Positions 1 to 8,063 of a stretch of DNA of 41,623 bases are shown in pieces. A program made the position numbers and the translations under genes. The stretch is from Tissierella creatinophila DSM 6911 (lineage in GTDB: Bacteria > Bacillota > Clostridia > Tissierellales > Tissierellaceae), in NCBI RefSeq assembly GCF_001940565.1, contig NZ_LTDM01000014.1, positions 1-41,623 of the forward strand, given 5' to 3'. Below the pieces are notes generated by a model. The model was given only the letters and a program-made list of their open reading frames with translations, was not told where the DNA came from and searched no databases. Within the stretch, counting starts at the first letter, position 1. The number at the start of each line of letters is the position of its first letter.

Positions 1-49
1 TGCAGTCTTAATCCATTCTTCCATATTGTTGTATCTTTCTATAGCTGCA

Positions 50-364
50 TTATATATTTGCTTTAACAATATCAATCGCTTCATCTCCCGACCTTGCAAC
101 TCCAACTATAGCACCTGCCTTTTTCATTTGACTTAGAAAATTATCCTGATATTTAGATGTTTTACCTTTTTCATTTTTAACTTCTATAAACACTGCTCGT
201 CCATCTGATTTTCTAACTCCAAATAAATCTGAAAATCCTCGAGGAACACCTGTTGACACAAATCTACCATCTTGCGTGTTAAAACCACCTACATTTATTC
301 TAAAAACTATCATATATGGGTTAAGTGCTAATCTTATTTCATTTTGTATATCTTTTTCTTTCAT
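50..364 (-). CDS. VRR-NUC-type phage nuclease
   Basis: This 104-residue protein matches the small stand-alone VRR-NUC nucleases of phage replication modules. The sequence shows the family core: a GFSDLFG segment (residues about 43-49), then FIEVKNEKGK (about 59-68) giving the acidic-x-Lys metal-site signature, and a following Gln (YQ, about 72-73). The family is thought to cut branched or flapped DNA. A GGAGGT ribosome site lies 5 bases ahead of the ATG, inside the end of the preceding 57-codon gene, with a one-base gap between the two. It is the last complete gene at the left edge. The bases beyond it (1-49) hold only an unsupported 8-codon open stretch starting at base 24. Confidence 0.85.
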   Translation of the reverse strand: MKEKDIQNEIRLALNPYMIVFRINVGGFNTQDGRFVSTGVPRGFSDLFGVRKSDGRAVFIEVKNEKGKTSKYQDNFLSQMKKAGAIVGVARSGDEAIDIVKANI

Positions 365-365
365 A

Positions 366-539
366 TTATACCTCCAACATCTTTTTTATAATTTTCATAG
401 ATGTATCTACAGTTATGTTATTTTGTTCTTCTATCTTTCTCAATATCTCTGATATAGCTGTCAATAGATCTATATTATCTCCGTCAATAACTATACGAAA
501 CTCTTCATCATTGCAACTAGCATTTATTATATTTTTCAT
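366..539 (-). CDS. small phage protein, 57 aa
   Basis: This is a short gene of 57 codons with a strong AAGGAGG site 6 bases ahead of its ATG. Its stop is separated from the start of the VRR-NUC gene by one base. The protein is acidic in its first half (segment DEEFRIVIDGDNIDLL) and then forms a likely amphipathic helix with a Lys-rich end. I do not recognise a family. Tight spacing, the ribosome site and the same strand as its neighbours argue that it is real. It is the first gene after the iteron cluster, so it is likely made early and with the nuclease. Confidence 0.7.
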   Translation of the reverse strand: MKNIINASCNDEEFRIVIDGDNIDLLTAISEILRKIEEQNNITVDTSMKIIKKMLEV

Positions 540-578
540 TTTAACCCTCCTTATATTATTATTATTTATATTTATTTT

Positions 579-828
579 TTTGAAGATAGTTAAATATAGT
601 TTGAAGATAGTTAGTAATAAAAGAATGAGGCTATTAGTAGCTTGAAGATAGTTGAAGAGGGTTAGAGGGTAATTCCATAAAGTCCTATAGGGAATATTAA
701 TAATATAAAGTTATGGTAAATTGACTCTAACCCTCTTCACACTCTTTATATATAACACGAGAAAATGTGTATATTTAAACACTTGTAACACTTTTATTCA
801 TATACCAAACCCTCTTCAAACCCTCTTC
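579..828. repeat. iteron cluster, candidate phage replication origin
   Basis: Seven copies of a short motif, TTGAAGAtaGTT or TTGAAGAggGTT, sit in a 290-base gene-free stretch. Plus-strand copies start at about 579, 600, 642 and 652. Inverted copies end at 739, 817 and 828, the last two as an exact 11-bp tandem pair (807-817, 818-828). A perfect 15-bp inverted repeat pairs 653-667 with 725-739. No gene is visible in 540-831. Clustered iterons beside a Prim-Pol/SF3 helicase gene are what a phage origin looks like. The origin role is inference. A transcription-regulator array is the alternative. Confidence 0.6.
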
Positions 829-831
829 TTT

Positions 832-1044
832 TTATTCAATATTAAGGAAATTAACACTCTCATCTAAAAAACCTATAACTCCATCTGTTGTAATATCCAT
901 AGGTTTGACTTCTCTTTCTCCATCCTCCCACTCAATAAGGGCAAAACAAATTATCTCTAAACTTGTAATTCCACCATTATTTTCTTGATAACAAGAATAT
1001 ATATCTTTATTATTAGGAATAATTTGTATTATTCTATATTTCAT
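832..1044 (-). CDS. hypothetical phage protein, 70 aa
   Basis: This 70-residue protein has no family I recognise. It looks like a small mixed alpha/beta fold with hydrophobic strands (RIIQIIP, SLEIICFALIEW) and an acidic C-terminal half. A GGAGGT site (complement of 1053-1058) lies 8 bases ahead of the ATG. The gene follows the Prim-Pol/helicase gene by 6 bases, so the two are surely cotranscribed. It is the last gene before the iteron cluster, and a replication accessory role is possible from position only. Confidence 0.7.
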   Translation of the reverse strand: MKYRIIQIIPNNKDIYSCYQENNGGITSLEIICFALIEWEDGEREVKPMDITTDGVIGFLDESVNFLNIE

Positions 1045-1050
1045 TATTTA

Positions 1051-3333
1051 TTACCTCCCATAACTTACTTCGTATTCTTGAAATTCATCTATGATCCTAA
1101 GACCTTCATAAGTGTTTCTGCCTCTCTTCTGAGGACCTTTATTAAATCTAAGCCCAATCTCTTTCCCAAACTTAGTATTACTCATTTTATACTCATTATT
1201 TTCATCAGCCCATGCAGCATAAGCCTTATATAATTTACCTGCTTCAATTATCCCAGGCCCTTCAACTGTACAATCCTCTAAAAAGGCCGTTATAACATCC
1301 ATCTCACTACGATACTCTTTTACTGCTTCTAATACTGCTGATGGCATTTCTAGTCCTTCTCTCTGCCATTTAATACACCCTTCCACCGTCCAGTTTAATA
1401 TTCCTGTTAGCTCTTGTCTTAATTTATATTTTAGATTTTTATCTACTTTTTCATCTGGGATTTGTACAGTGAAAGGTATTAAATGCATTCTTCTCCAAAT
1501 TCCTAAGTCTCTACCTCTAATAATGGGTTTATGATTAGTTGCCATCCATAGTTTAAACTCTGCTTCAAATTCAAACTCCTTACCATAAAGATGTCTAGCT
1601 GTTACTGTATCTCCGCCTGTTAATTGCTTTAGTAACCCTTCATTTATTCTTGCCCCTTCATTTGGCTCTACCGTTGTTACAAACCTTGCACCTTTAAGTC
1701 TAGCTATATCACTATTAGCTCCACCTTGCCTGGATTGAACCATAATAGTTTCAGGTTGAATATTAGTAGCATAATCTCCCATGATTTCACTTATAATATC
1801 CAAGAATGTAGATTTACCGTTTCTTCCATTCCCATAACAAAAGAATACACATTGTTCCTTGGTAGATCCCGACATAGAATAACCTACTGCTTTTTGGATA
1901 TATTCTATTAATTCCATATCATTATCAAATATTTGTTTTAAAAACTCTTCCCACATTGGGGTATCTATTTTATCTGTATACTCAATAGAGGAAATCTTAG
2001 ATAAATACTGTTCATAATTATGTTCTTCTAAATTTCCATCCCTAAGACTTACAACTCCATTGATAGTATTAAATATATCTTTCTTACTATCAAATTCAGA
2101 AGGAAGTATCGACAATCTATGTTCAGATTCTTTTAACATATTTGTTTTCCCCCTGCTATTTCTTGTATATTTAAGATGCTTTAAAAAAGCTTTTTCCTCT
2201 TCTTCATCTTTGCATAGTGCCATTTCTACCTTCATTTTTTTAATTACATCATCAACTAACCCTTTTACATCACCTTTGTTGTCAAATTCCCACTTTTTAC
2301 CGTTATAGAAGTACCAACCGTTGTCAATGTAGGAGTATCTCGCTCTGTCTTTGTAATGTTCTATAAATCTATCTGCATTTCCTGTATCGTCAAAAGCATA
2401 TTTCTTAACTTTATTGTTTAATATTACTACTCCATAATCCTCTACTCCCTGACCAGGTTTAAAAGTCTCCCTACAATCTGCTATGGCTTTTCTTAAAATA
2501 CCCTCTCCATAGAAGGTTTGTCCTCTCTTACTATCCCATTTTGGCCTATATAGTCTAGATTTTCTAAATATAGAATCCATCTTATTGAAATCTCTATCAG
2601 TCCAGAAAGCTAACATATTAGCAAATGATAAATCTGCCTCAGATTGAGATGGATATAATCCCTCCCAAAATCCATTGTAGAGGGTAGAGAAAGCTTGTCC
2701 TTGTTTGCTTTTTATAGCTAATTCTAGTATTTTTTCTTCATCTAGATCAATTTCTACTTTGTCTTGATTGTGAATAATATTCTTATTAGGAGACCCAATA
2801 TATTTGCTATGTAGATATTTAATACTTTCAGTACACTCTCTTATATCTACATACTCACTTGCAATATTGCCTGTCATAATGAAGTATCTACCAGACTGAT
2901 ACATTTCAAATGAGCCTTTTCTCCTACCACCAGGCGGTAGTTCCCCTTTACATATAAGGTGAATACCTCTTCCACTCTGACTATATTCTGCATAAGTTCC
3001 AAGTCCATGTATAAATTCCGATACTACATTATCTGAATCACCTAATTTATATTTTTCTATATCTTCATCAATATCATCTATATCTACTCCAAAGTAAGGG
3101 GGAGAGAAGAAGAACCCTAGTCCTTCTCCGTATCCTTTTTTTATTCCTTCGAGAGCCTTATCATGGCTACACCATGTATCAGGATTATTACTCATAGCAT
3201 TTCCACCTGTTTTAGAGTTTATAGGAAGTTTTTTAGGTTTATCTGGTCTTGCTGGATCATCAACTAATTTATAGTTACACCAGTTATCTATTTTCTTTAG
3301 TTCTTCAGGTATATTATCATAAATGTTTCTCAC
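1051..3333 (-). CDS. phage primase-polymerase / SF3 helicase fusion
   Basis: This 760-residue protein resembles the Prim-Pol plus helicase replication proteins of phages such as NrS-1 and the D5/P4 family. The N-terminal primase part shows GVDIDD (82-87, metal-binding Asp pair), GIHLICKG (123-130) and EMYQSGRYFIMTG (143-155). The C-terminal SF3 helicase shows a Walker A, GNGRNGKST (501-509), a Walker B-like FVTTVEP (551-557), a sensor WMATNHKP (596-603) and arginines in GIWRRMHL. It should prime and unwind at the phage origin, probably the adjacent iterons. The start is unclear: the GTG at 3333 overlaps the GGAGGTGA ribosome site, while an in-frame ATT at 3324 sits 5 bases after it. Confidence 0.92.
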   Translation of the reverse strand: MRNIYDNIPEELKKIDNWCNYKLVDDPARPDKPKKLPINSKTGGNAMSNNPDTWCSHDKALEGIKKGYGEGLGFFFSPPYFGVDIDDIDEDIEKYKLGDSDNVVSEFIHGLGTYAEYSQSGRGIHLICKGELPPGGRRKGSFEMYQSGRYFIMTGNIASEYVDIRECTESIKYLHSKYIGSPNKNIIHNQDKVEIDLDEEKILELAIKSKQGQAFSTLYNGFWEGLYPSQSEADLSFANMLAFWTDRDFNKMDSIFRKSRLYRPKWDSKRGQTFYGEGILRKAIADCRETFKPGQGVEDYGVVILNNKVKKYAFDDTGNADRFIEHYKDRARYSYIDNGWYFYNGKKWEFDNKGDVKGLVDDVIKKMKVEMALCKDEEEEKAFLKHLKYTRNSRGKTNMLKESEHRLSILPSEFDSKKDIFNTINGVVSLRDGNLEEHNYEQYLSKISSIEYTDKIDTPMWEEFLKQIFDNDMELIEYIQKAVGYSMSGSTKEQCVFFCYGNGRNGKSTFLDIISEIMGDYATNIQPETIMVQSRQGGANSDIARLKGARFVTTVEPNEGARINEGLLKQLTGGDTVTARHLYGKEFEFEAEFKLWMATNHKPIIRGRDLGIWRRMHLIPFTVQIPDEKVDKNLKYKLRQELTGILNWTVEGCIKWQREGLEMPSAVLEAVKEYRSEMDVITAFLEDCTVEGPGIIEAGKLYKAYAAWADENNEYKMSNTKFGKEIGLRFNKGPQKRGRNTYEGLRIIDEFQEYEVSYGR

Positions 3334-3359
3334 CTCCAGTAAGTATTTAAATTACTTAT

Positions 3360-3842
3360 TTAAAATGGTATATCATCATTACTTACTTGAGTAAATCCGT
3401 TTATAGGGTTGTCCTCTATTTTTTTAAATTGATGATTACATCCTTGGAACTTACTTTTTTCCCATCTCTTAACTCTTGCATTTATTTTTCCGTTATATTC
3501 TTCATGCTCTACCGTTACTCTTGCAGTTTTATTCTGAAATTCATTTAATAAATCTTCTAGAGTGTTAAACTTCTTCCCATTTGGCACTTGTAAAGCCTTA
3601 GCTACTGTATTTATCATTCCTGAATGATATTCTCCAGTTTCTTTACTTTGCCATATGCTACCAAATAAATATTGATTTTTATGTGCCTGATCTATATCAT
3701 TTCTTATTATTAAGTGCATATTTATAAACATTGTTCCTGATTTGGCTGCATCCTCAAAAGCTTTAAATAATAACACCTCATATTCTCCCTCTGCTACTCT
3801 TCCACCAATTTCTTGTGCTTCATCATGATTAATTGTAAACAT
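3360..3842 (-). CDS. DUF669 family protein, probable ssDNA-binding protein
   Basis: This 160-residue protein fits the DUF669 family found in phage recombination-replication modules. The opening INHDEAQEIGG, the motif GEYEVLLFKAFED and the strand-rich middle are typical. The C-terminus ends NDDIPF, an acidic tail closing in Ile-Pro-Phe like the partner-binding tails of bacterial SSB proteins. That suggests it coats single-stranded phage DNA and recruits partners. The SSB-like role is inferred from this tail and from its neighbours: a Sak4-like ATPase and helicase upstream and Prim-Pol downstream. An AAGGAGGA site precedes the ATG. Confidence 0.8.
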   Translation of the reverse strand: MFTINHDEAQEIGGRVAEGEYEVLLFKAFEDAAKSGTMFINMHLIIRNDIDQAHKNQYLFGSIWQSKETGEYHSGMINTVAKALQVPNGKKFNTLEDLLNEFQNKTARVTVEHEEYNGKINARVKRWEKSKFQGCNHQFKKIEDNPINGFTQVSNDDIPF

Positions 3843-3863
3843 TTTATATTCCTCCTTAAATTT

Positions 3864-4484
3864 TTAAATGTTTTCTAAAATTTCCTCTATTGTTCTTCCT
3901 TTACCTAAATAATTTCTAAGAGTGTTATAATTTATATTTAATTCTTCGCTTAATTCTCTAGTATTAAGTTCTTTTCCTTCGTACATGTGAGTTATCGTAT
4001 TTCTTCTGTTCAATGCTTGTTTTTCATTTGGTAACCACTTACAATTACCTGGTTCATAATTTCCATTTGGATTTATTCTATCTATTGTTAAACCTTCTTT
4101 ATATCCTTCGGATATAGCCCAATTATAAAAAACCATAAAATCACCTAACCAATTTTTATCAATCTTTATTCCTCTACCACCATAGTTTGGATAGTCTTTA
4201 CAAGTTTCTCTATAACATCTACCTTTCATAGATTGCCAGACATCGTATATTTTAGTATTTGACATACCATGTTTATATGATCTTTCTTTTATCTTTCTAT
4301 CTCTCTCACATCCACAACTAACTATTTTTCCTAACCTTAAATCACTACTTCTAATTTCTTTTACAGTTCCACAGTCGCACTCACATATCCACTTTTTACT
4401 TTTATTTGTGGCGACTTTCACACTTGGTTCTATAGCTTTCAATTTTCCAAATCTTTGGTTTTTTATATCTATCATTTTCCTCAT
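3864..4484 (-). CDS. HNH-like free-standing homing endonuclease
   Basis: This protein of about 206 residues matches the phage endonuclease family with an N-terminal Cys zinc-finger-like part (CECDCG and later CGC), a middle HGMSNTKIYDVWQSMKGRCY segment and the nuclease signature LTIDRINPNGNYEPGNCKW. The C-terminal 40 residues form a helical DNA-binding end. Such genes usually spread by cutting alleles that lack them. I place the start at the ATG overlapping the helicase stop (TAATG), since GGGGGTGG lies just upstream. An in-frame ATG 39 bases earlier lacks a site. It sits between helicase and DUF669 genes, which in related modules are normally adjacent, so it is probably an insertion. Confidence 0.8.
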   Translation of the reverse strand: MRKMIDIKNQRFGKLKAIEPSVKVATNKSKKWICECDCGTVKEIRSSDLRLGKIVSCGCERDRKIKERSYKHGMSNTKIYDVWQSMKGRCYRETCKDYPNYGGRGIKIDKNWLGDFMVFYNWAISEGYKEGLTIDRINPNGNYEPGNCKWLPNEKQALNRRNTITHMYEGKELNTRELSEELNINYNTLRNYLGKGRTIEEILENI

Positions 4485-5833
4485 TACATCCACCCCCTTG
4501 ACTTCATTTGGAAGTAAATCCAACCACTTTTATAATTCCTGTTTTTAGCAAATTGTTTTAATTCTTCTACATTTGTACAATCTTCAGGTTTCCTGTAATC
4601 TAATACTATTTTTTTTGCTTCTTCCTCTTTTTTATCTTTTATTTCCCTCAATTCAATTCCTTTAATATTTTCTATCTCTTGATGTTGAAGTTCGTTTTCA
4701 AATCCACAATATGGGCAAATTCTACTACTTTTAAAAACGTTATAACAATTTATACATTGCCTTAGTATCAATTCTCCATTTTCTTGATAACTAGGTTGTC
4801 CTTCTAATTTATTATTTAAAGACCATTCTCTTTCATCATCTGGAAGCCCATGTCTTTCATAGTTATTTACATGGTCTAATATTATAGCTACCTTGCCTTC
4901 TCTAAATCTCAATGCCCTATTTGACTGTTGAATGTATAGAGCTGTCGACATAGTAGGTCTTAATAAAATACAACAGTCAACATCTGGACAATCAAACCCA
5001 ACACTTATTAGGTCTACATTGCATAATATTTGTATCTTTTTATTTCTAAAATCTTTTATTATTTTAGTTCTTTGTTTTTTAGGTGTATCTCCATCAAAAT
5101 GAACTGCATTTATTCCTTCTGTTTTAAATTCTTCTGCCATTTCCTTACTATGCTTTATAGAACTGCAATAACATATTGTTTGTTTTCCATCTGCTAAGTT
5201 CTTATAATGCTTAACCACATCTCCAAAAACTGCTCTGGTAGACAATAATTCGCTAGCTTGTTCTTTGTCAAAATCCCCTCTTTTTTTAGTTAAAGAAGAT
5301 AAGTCTGTAACTGTAGGAGCATAATATTTATATGGTGATAAATAGCCATTCTTTATTAATGTTTTGGCACTATCTCCCACTATTAAAGAGTCATAAATCT
5401 TATCTAGTGGTTTTCCATCCAATCTACTAGGGGTAGCAGTTAAACCAGCTATTTTAGCATCTGGGAACTTATCTATAATCCTTTGCCATGTTTTAGCTGC
5501 TGAAAAATGGCACTCATCAAATATTATGAAATCGGGCTTAGGATATTTATCTAAATTCCTTGAATAAGAACCGACCATACCTATATGAATTGTTTTTCTT
5601 TCAATACCAAACCTATTAAATGTTTCTATAGTTTGGTCTAATAACTCTCTCCTGTGGACAAGAAACCATACTGTGTTACCTTTGTCTTGTGATTGTTTAG
5701 CCATGTAAGAGAATAAAACCGTTTTACCACCACCACAACCTAAGACTATACAAGGATTTTTATATCCATCAATAAAAGCTTGTCTTACTTTATTTATTAG
5801 CTTCTCCTGGTAATTCCTCAATCTTAGTTCCAT
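4484..5833 (-). CDS. phage SF2 DEAD/DEAH-family helicase
   Basis: This 449-residue superfamily 2 helicase has an N-terminal Q-like motif (LRNYQ), Walker A GCGGGKT (32-38), motif II DECH (106-109) and motif III TATPSR (132-137). Its C-terminal half has SVGFDCPDVDCCILLRPT and YIQQSNRALR, motifs V and VI. A four-Cys zinc finger (CINC, later CPYC) follows at about 360-380. It is expected to unwind or remodel branched DNA during phage replication or recombination. Its start lies 44 bases inside the upstream ATPase gene, so translation is probably coupled. The ribosome site is weak, and a start a few codons later is possible. Confidence 0.88.
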   Translation of the reverse strand: MELRLRNYQEKLINKVRQAFIDGYKNPCIVLGCGGGKTVLFSYMAKQSQDKGNTVWFLVHRRELLDQTIETFNRFGIERKTIHIGMVGSYSRNLDKYPKPDFIIFDECHFSAAKTWQRIIDKFPDAKIAGLTATPSRLDGKPLDKIYDSLIVGDSAKTLIKNGYLSPYKYYAPTVTDLSSLTKKRGDFDKEQASELLSTRAVFGDVVKHYKNLADGKQTICYCSSIKHSKEMAEEFKTEGINAVHFDGDTPKKQRTKIIKDFRNKKIQILCNVDLISVGFDCPDVDCCILLRPTMSTALYIQQSNRALRFREGKVAIILDHVNNYERHGLPDDEREWSLNNKLEGQPSYQENGELILRQCINCYNVFKSSRICPYCGFENELQHQEIENIKGIELREIKDKKEEEAKKIVLDYRKPEDCTNVEELKQFAKNRNYKSGWIYFQMKSRGWM

Positions 5834-6497
5834 CTATTATCAGCTCACTTTGTAGACAATGGAGTCTATCATCTAATTGATTCTTTGCGAAATAACTGTT
5901 TGTAGGTGCTAATATAAACCCTCTCTCTCCATCCTTATTAATCGCTAACTTTCCTACTACATCACATAGTCCAGAAATATTATTTAATATTTTTCCATTT
6001 AATTGAGGATAAGATCTATTAAATTGTTGTCCATCTGCTGTAGTATATAAATCCGTTGTTTCCCAAGCCGTCATAATAATATTACTTCCTAGATTTTTCA
6101 TATATCTAAGACTATTAACTAATCTAAATTGCATTTGTTGATAATTTCCTTGACTTGGTACTCCCAAATTTTTCCCTTTACTTCCTAAATCTGATAATAA
6201 ACATCTTTCAAGTTCAGATATGTTGTCTACACAAATATTGTCATACTTACCTTTATAATTTTCTTCTAAGTCTAATATTGTTTCCTCCCAATGTTCCCAA
6301 GTTTTTATATTATCTATTTCAGCTATATCTATGTTTTTGGTTTCTCTAAGAACTTTGCTTGTCCTGTCTACATCTAATACTAAAGTTTTACCTGGTAAGA
6401 ATTTAAATGATGAAGTTTTCCCCATTCCAGGAGGTCCATATATTAGATAAGTTCCTTTAGTTTCTTTAATATCTGTTGCTTTTTTTATATTTAACAT
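5790..6497 (-). CDS. AAA/RecA-like phage ATPase (Sak4-like)
   Basis: This 235-residue nucleotide-binding protein has a clear Walker A, GPPGMGKTS (21-29), and a Walker B, NICVDN (about 87-92, Asp91). The layout matches the phage AAA_24/Sak4-like family, core-only RecA relatives. Known Sak4 proteins promote annealing of single strands with help from an SSB. Here an SSB-like DUF669 gene lies downstream and a Gam-like gene just upstream, which supports a recombination role. An AGGAGGTAT site precedes the ATG. A RecA-type ATPase with another task is the alternative. Confidence 0.82.
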   Translation of the reverse strand: MLNIKKATDIKETKGTYLIYGPPGMGKTSSFKFLPGKTLVLDVDRTSKVLRETKNIDIAEIDNIKTWEHWEETILDLEENYKGKYDNICVDNISELERCLLSDLGSKGKNLGVPSQGNYQQMQFRLVNSLRYMKNLGSNIIMTAWETTDLYTTADGQQFNRSYPQLNGKILNNISGLCDVVGKLAINKDGERGFILAPTNSYFAKNQLDDRLHCLQSELIIDGTKIEELPGEANK

Positions 6498-6500
6498 TCT

Positions 6501-7004
6501 CTATACCTCCTTAAATTCCAATACTGGTGGTCTTTCAATTAGCTCAATACCTTCTATTATTTCTCCATCTTCTGTTACTACTTGTCCGTTTATAGTTTGA
6601 GTTATTTTCTTTAATTCTCCCCACATTGGAGTTTCTTTAACTTCTACATAATCGTTCATTTTATTTTCTTTAATCCAGGATAATAATTTTTCATTATCTC
6701 TTTTTATTTCAGGAGATGGATATTTCTTAACTATTTCTCCACTTGGTAATCTATATTTTTCTTGTGTTTTAGTTTTCTTCTTTAACTCTTCTGGTATAGT
6801 TTCAAAGTATTCTAGTAAATAACTATCCCTTCTTTCTTTTATAGAGTCCTCTTCATCATTCAATTTATTTAATTTAATTCTTAAAGTTTCTATTTTTTCT
6901 TCTAAAGAATACTTAAATCTTTCAATTTCTAATAGATCATCATTAGTTTGTTCTATAATCCATTCTGCTTCATTATCGTTTTTTATTTTCCAAGTTTCAC
7001 TCAT
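6501..7004 (-). CDS. Gam-like host-nuclease inhibitor
   Basis: This 167-residue protein fits the phage Mu Gam-like family. It opens WKIKNDNEAEWIIEQ, continues with a long coiled coil (about residues 20-65), then carries the typical KTKTQEKYRLPSGEIVKK stretch and a C-terminal PMWGELKK segment. Mu Gam binds DNA ends and shields them from host exonucleases such as RecBCD/AddAB. The same protection for this phage is inferred. It starts after an AGGAGGGA site, and only 3 bases separate its stop from the ATPase start, so the two are cotranscribed. Confidence 0.8.
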   Translation of the reverse strand: MSETWKIKNDNEAEWIIEQTNDDLLEIERFKYSLEEKIETLRIKLNKLNDEEDSIKERRDSYLLEYFETIPEELKKKTKTQEKYRLPSGEIVKKYPSPEIKRDNEKLLSWIKENKMNDYVEVKETPMWGELKKITQTINGQVVTEDGEIIEGIELIERPPVLEFKEV

Positions 7005-7013
7005 AATTCCCTC

Positions 7014-7385
7014 CTATAAAAATGTACTTTCTAACTGGCTACCTTCCCATAAAGGTCTGCCATTTTCTCTTGAATATCTTTCTACGTGCTCATCATCAAA
7101 CTCTATTAAATAAGGGGACCTATGGTCTGCATCAACATCTATAATTGTTCCGACTGCATTTTCGTATATTTCAAAATCATATATTGGATTATCTGTATAG
7201 TTTTTAAATACTTTGACTTTGTCATATAGTTTAAATTCTTTTGGATTTAAATATTCATCTATAGCTAAATCTAAATCTTTGTTTCTTCTATCTAATTTTT
7301 CTTTTATGTCCTCGTAATCTCTTAATTGTCTTTCTAAATCGTAAATATCATCTAAAATAAATTTCATTTTATCTCTAGCTTCCAT
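7014..7385 (-). CDS. hypothetical phage protein with coiled coil and SH3-like part
   Basis: This 123-residue protein has two visible parts. Residues about 1-48 are a charged coiled coil. Residues about 52-115 are strand-rich, with KLYDKVKVFKNY, NAVGTIIDVDAD and YLIEFDDEHVERY, resembling a small SH3/KOW-like barrel. I do not recognise a named family. An AAAGGAG site lies 11 bases before the ATG. It precedes the Gam-like gene by 9 bases and belongs to the same operon. Binding to nucleic acid or protein is possible from the fold guess only. Confidence 0.7.
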   Translation of the reverse strand: MEARDKMKFILDDIYDLERQLRDYEDIKEKLDRRNKDLDLAIDEYLNPKEFKLYDKVKVFKNYTDNPIYDFEIYENAVGTIIDVDADHRSPYLIEFDDEHVERYSRENGRPLWEGSQLESTFL

Positions 7386-7431
7386 GTATATTTTTCTCCT
7401 TTCATGATATACTTACAGTAATAGTAATTTT

Positions 7432-7593
7432 CTAAGAGCCTATTTCCTTGGTCGGGGTAGGTTCTTTTTCATTTCTTTTAATATTTCTTAGTACTATTTC
7501 TAATTCTCTTTGGGCTATGGCTGAAATATTATCTTTAAATCTAAATTTCCTAATAGTCCTTTTAACTGCAATTATTACTTGTTTGTCCTGCAA
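7432..7593 (-). CDS. small phage protein, 53 aa, TTG start
   Basis: This is a short gene of 53 codons starting at TTG, with an AGAGGTGAG ribosome site 4 bases ahead that overlaps the end of the preceding gene. The product is basic at first (VKRTIRKFRFKD), then forms a likely helix (ISAIAQRELEIVLRNIKRN) and ends Pro/Thr/Lys-rich. No family is recognised. Stretch 7386-7431 behind it holds no further gene that I see. Confidence 0.6.
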   Translation of the reverse strand: MQDKQVIIAVKRTIRKFRFKDNISAIAQRELEIVLRNIKRNEKEPTPTKEIGS

Positions 7594-7598
7594 CTTTC

Positions 7599-7934
7599 TC
7601 ACCTCTTTATTTCAATTTCAAAATCTTTATAATCAAACTTATAACCTTTAAGTCTTGATACTTGATAAGCCCATCCCCTAGTTTTCCCTAGAAAAAGACT
7701 AAGTTTTGTCATGCTGCTAAATTCTAGTACTTCGCCTGTAGTTTTGTTGAGCAAAATACAATCAACCCTATTGCCTTTATCCTTTGTTTCTAAATCTGGA
7801 TATCCTTTCAAACCCTCCTCATATTGCTCTTTGGTCTTATAAAAACTACATTCATAACAATCTTTTTCCATTAGAATCTTACATTCTTCTCCATATTCTG
7901 CGAAACATGGTTTTTCATCATATATAGCCAACAT
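7599..7934 (-). CDS. Cys-containing hypothetical phage protein, 111 aa
   Basis: This 111-residue protein has four Cys in its first 30 residues (at about 10, 18, 26 and 29, the last two as CYEC), which could form a small metal site. The C-terminal half contains SSMTKLSLFLGKTRGWAYQ, a likely helix-turn-helix-like segment, and ends basic. No family is recognised. Its ATG directly abuts the stop of the preceding 42-codon gene, and AAGGAGAT lies 8 bases upstream, so translation is probably coupled. Confidence 0.65.
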   Translation of the reverse strand: MLAIYDEKPCFAEYGEECKILMEKDCYECSFYKTKEQYEEGLKGYPDLETKDKGNRVDCILLNKTTGEVLEFSSMTKLSLFLGKTRGWAYQVSRLKGYKFDYKDFEIEIKR

Positions 7935-8063
7935 TTAATCAATCTCCTTATCTTTAAAAGTCTCTTTTGCAATTCTTATAGCTTCCATATAGGTTAGTCC
8001 TGGATGCTCTCTTAATAATCTAGTTGCTTCTTTAATTATTAAATCTAGTTTTCTATCTTCCAC
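7935..8063 (-). CDS. small phage protein, 42 aa, GTG start
   Basis: This is a 42-codon gene with GTG start and a GGGGGTGAT site 6 bases upstream. It abuts both neighbours: its GTG follows the previous stop directly, and its TAA is followed directly by the next ATG. The product is all-helical and highly charged, with HPGLTYMEAIRIAKE in the second half. That pattern is common in very small phage proteins that I cannot name. The perfect head-to-tail packing is the best evidence that it is translated. Confidence 0.65.
   Translation of the reverse strand: MEDRKLDLIIKEATRLLREHPGLTYMEAIRIAKETFKDKEID

Noticed and set aside
325-645. 106-codon plus-strand open frame
   Set aside because: It overlaps two minus-strand genes and the iterons, and is a low-complexity hydrophobic reading of A+T-rich DNA.
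579-828. CRISPR array
   Set aside because: The repeats are short (11-15 bases), occur in both orientations and are irregularly spaced. No cas genes are present.
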